Below are positions 63,601 to 64,000 of a stretch of DNA of 64,000 nt, in pieces. Origin of the DNA: Aphelocoma coerulescens (Eukaryota; Chordata; Aves; Passeriformes; Corvidae). The number at the start of each line of letters is the position of its first letter. The first letter of the stretch is position 1. Under the pieces are notes generated by a model, which made no database searches, was not told where the DNA came from, and worked only from the letters and a program-made list of their open reading frames with translations. The stretch spans positions 310,001 to 374,000 of the forward strand of contig NW_027183514.1 in the NCBI RefSeq assembly GCF_041296385.1. Reading direction: 5' to 3'. The position numbers and the translations under genes were made by a program.

Positions 63601-64000
63601 TGGTGTCCGGCCTCAAGAAGGCAGGCTTTGGCAGATGGCACCGCGCAGCCCAGCGTGGCCCTCACGCAGCTCCGCGGGAGGTCGATCTGCCCTCAAGGGC
63701 TGGCCGCAGGCGGCGGCCCGTGACCACGGTGGGGTCGGTGTGGCCCGCTTGGCTGCAGGAGGTGGCGCGTGTCCTGCCGTGCCGCTGTCCCGCAAAGGGC
63801 AGAGTCAGCCGGGAGGCCGGCACAGCTCTGAGCACACGCAGCACGGCCCGGGCCCTGCGGGCGCCGGGAGCAGCTGGGCAGGAGCCTTCTGCAAGTGACC
63901 GGCGCTTTCTGGCTTCTCTCCCCAGAGTGCCAACATCTGATCCGCTGGTGTTTGTCCAAGCACCCCGCGGACAGGCCAGCGCTGGAGGAGATCTTGCGCC
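60601..64000 (+). CDS. PIM1-like serine/threonine kinase, copy 5 (3' end cut by window edge)
   Basis: Exons are 60601-61609, 61758-61979, 62081-62184, 62271-62321, 62652-63018, 63422-63598 and the start of the last exon, 63926-64000. The window ends inside the codons for the final kinase helix, so the last few residues and the stop are missing only because of the edge. It is the most diverged copy in exon 1: His3, Pro63, Ser151, His213, Asp260 and His263, where copy 1 has Arg3, Pro63, Arg151, Arg213, Ala260 and Asp263. It also has a silent CTG/TTG change in the hydrophobic segment. Intron 5 carries one extra G (seven-G run at 63313-63319), which breaks the stop-free intron frame of the other copies but does not touch the splice sites. 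Confidence 0.88.

Larger units (their letters stand above)
1..64000. repeat. Tandem array of a 13.9-kb unit (about 4.6 copies)
   Basis: The same sequence recurs head to tail across the whole window. Taking position 1 as phase zero, copies begin at 1, 13900, 27794, 41688 and 55589, giving unit lengths of 13899, 13894, 13894 and 13901 and a last partial unit of 8412 bases. Each unit carries one plus-strand PIM-like kinase gene and one minus-strand DHCR7 pseudogene, plus CR1 and LTR fragments. Differences between units are sparse single-base changes and small indels at the poly-C tract, the GCCCC repeat, a G run in kinase intron 5 and an A run. Both window ends lie inside DHCR7 or kinase exons, so the array extends beyond both. 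The true amplification breakpoints cannot be found without the array ends. Confidence 0.98.

Noticed and set aside
1..64000. CRISPR array or bacterial mobile island
   Set aside because: The repeat unit is 13.9 kb with spliced vertebrate genes, and there are no short regularly spaced repeats.

Overview
The window is vertebrate nuclear DNA, almost certainly from a bird and probably a songbird. Its genes are split by short GT-AG introns, it carries fragments of a CR1 LINE (the main bird retrotransposon) and LTR pieces, and it holds several PIM1-like kinase genes, a family known to be expanded in the zebra finch. There are no bacterial-style operons, and most long open frames are chance products of GC-rich DNA.

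The whole window is one head-to-tail tandem array with a period of about 13.9 kb. With position 1 as an arbitrary phase, the units are 1-13899, 13900-27793, 27794-41687, 41688-55588 and 55589-64000 (partial). Both window edges fall inside a unit, so the array continues on both sides. Units differ only by scattered single-base changes and a few small indels (poly-C tract, GCCCC repeat, one 6-bp insertion, single bases).

Layout of one unit, using unit 1 positions. (1) The 5' end of a minus-strand DHCR7 copy: last part of coding exon 2 at 1-221 and a candidate first coding exon at 1287-1513. (2) A GC-rich, CpG-rich stretch at about 1514-3225. (3) A plus-strand CR1 fragment at 3226-4296, split by an LTR-like insertion at 3573-4062. 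(4) A short unrecognised stretch and a probable promoter up to 5018. (5) A seven-exon PIM-like Ser/Thr kinase gene, plus strand, 5019-8446. (6) A 3' flank with a probable solo LTR ending at 9778. (7) The rest of DHCR7 on the minus strand, 9793-14120. The two genes are therefore divergent at their 5' ends and tail-to-tail at their 3' ends.

The kinase reading frame is intact in all four complete copies and in the visible part of the fifth. Splice phases are consistent and every catalytic motif is kept. It encodes a predicted 677-residue protein: a PIM-type kinase domain at the C-terminus behind a roughly 410-residue N-terminal extension that starts with a hydrophobic membrane-anchor-like segment. 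PIM1 itself is a short soluble kinase with no such part. The DHCR7 copies keep their exon-intron structure but share two single-base insertions and a lost stop codon, so they look like one pseudogene that was already dead when the array amplified. Combinations of variants among units show recombination or gene conversion within the array.
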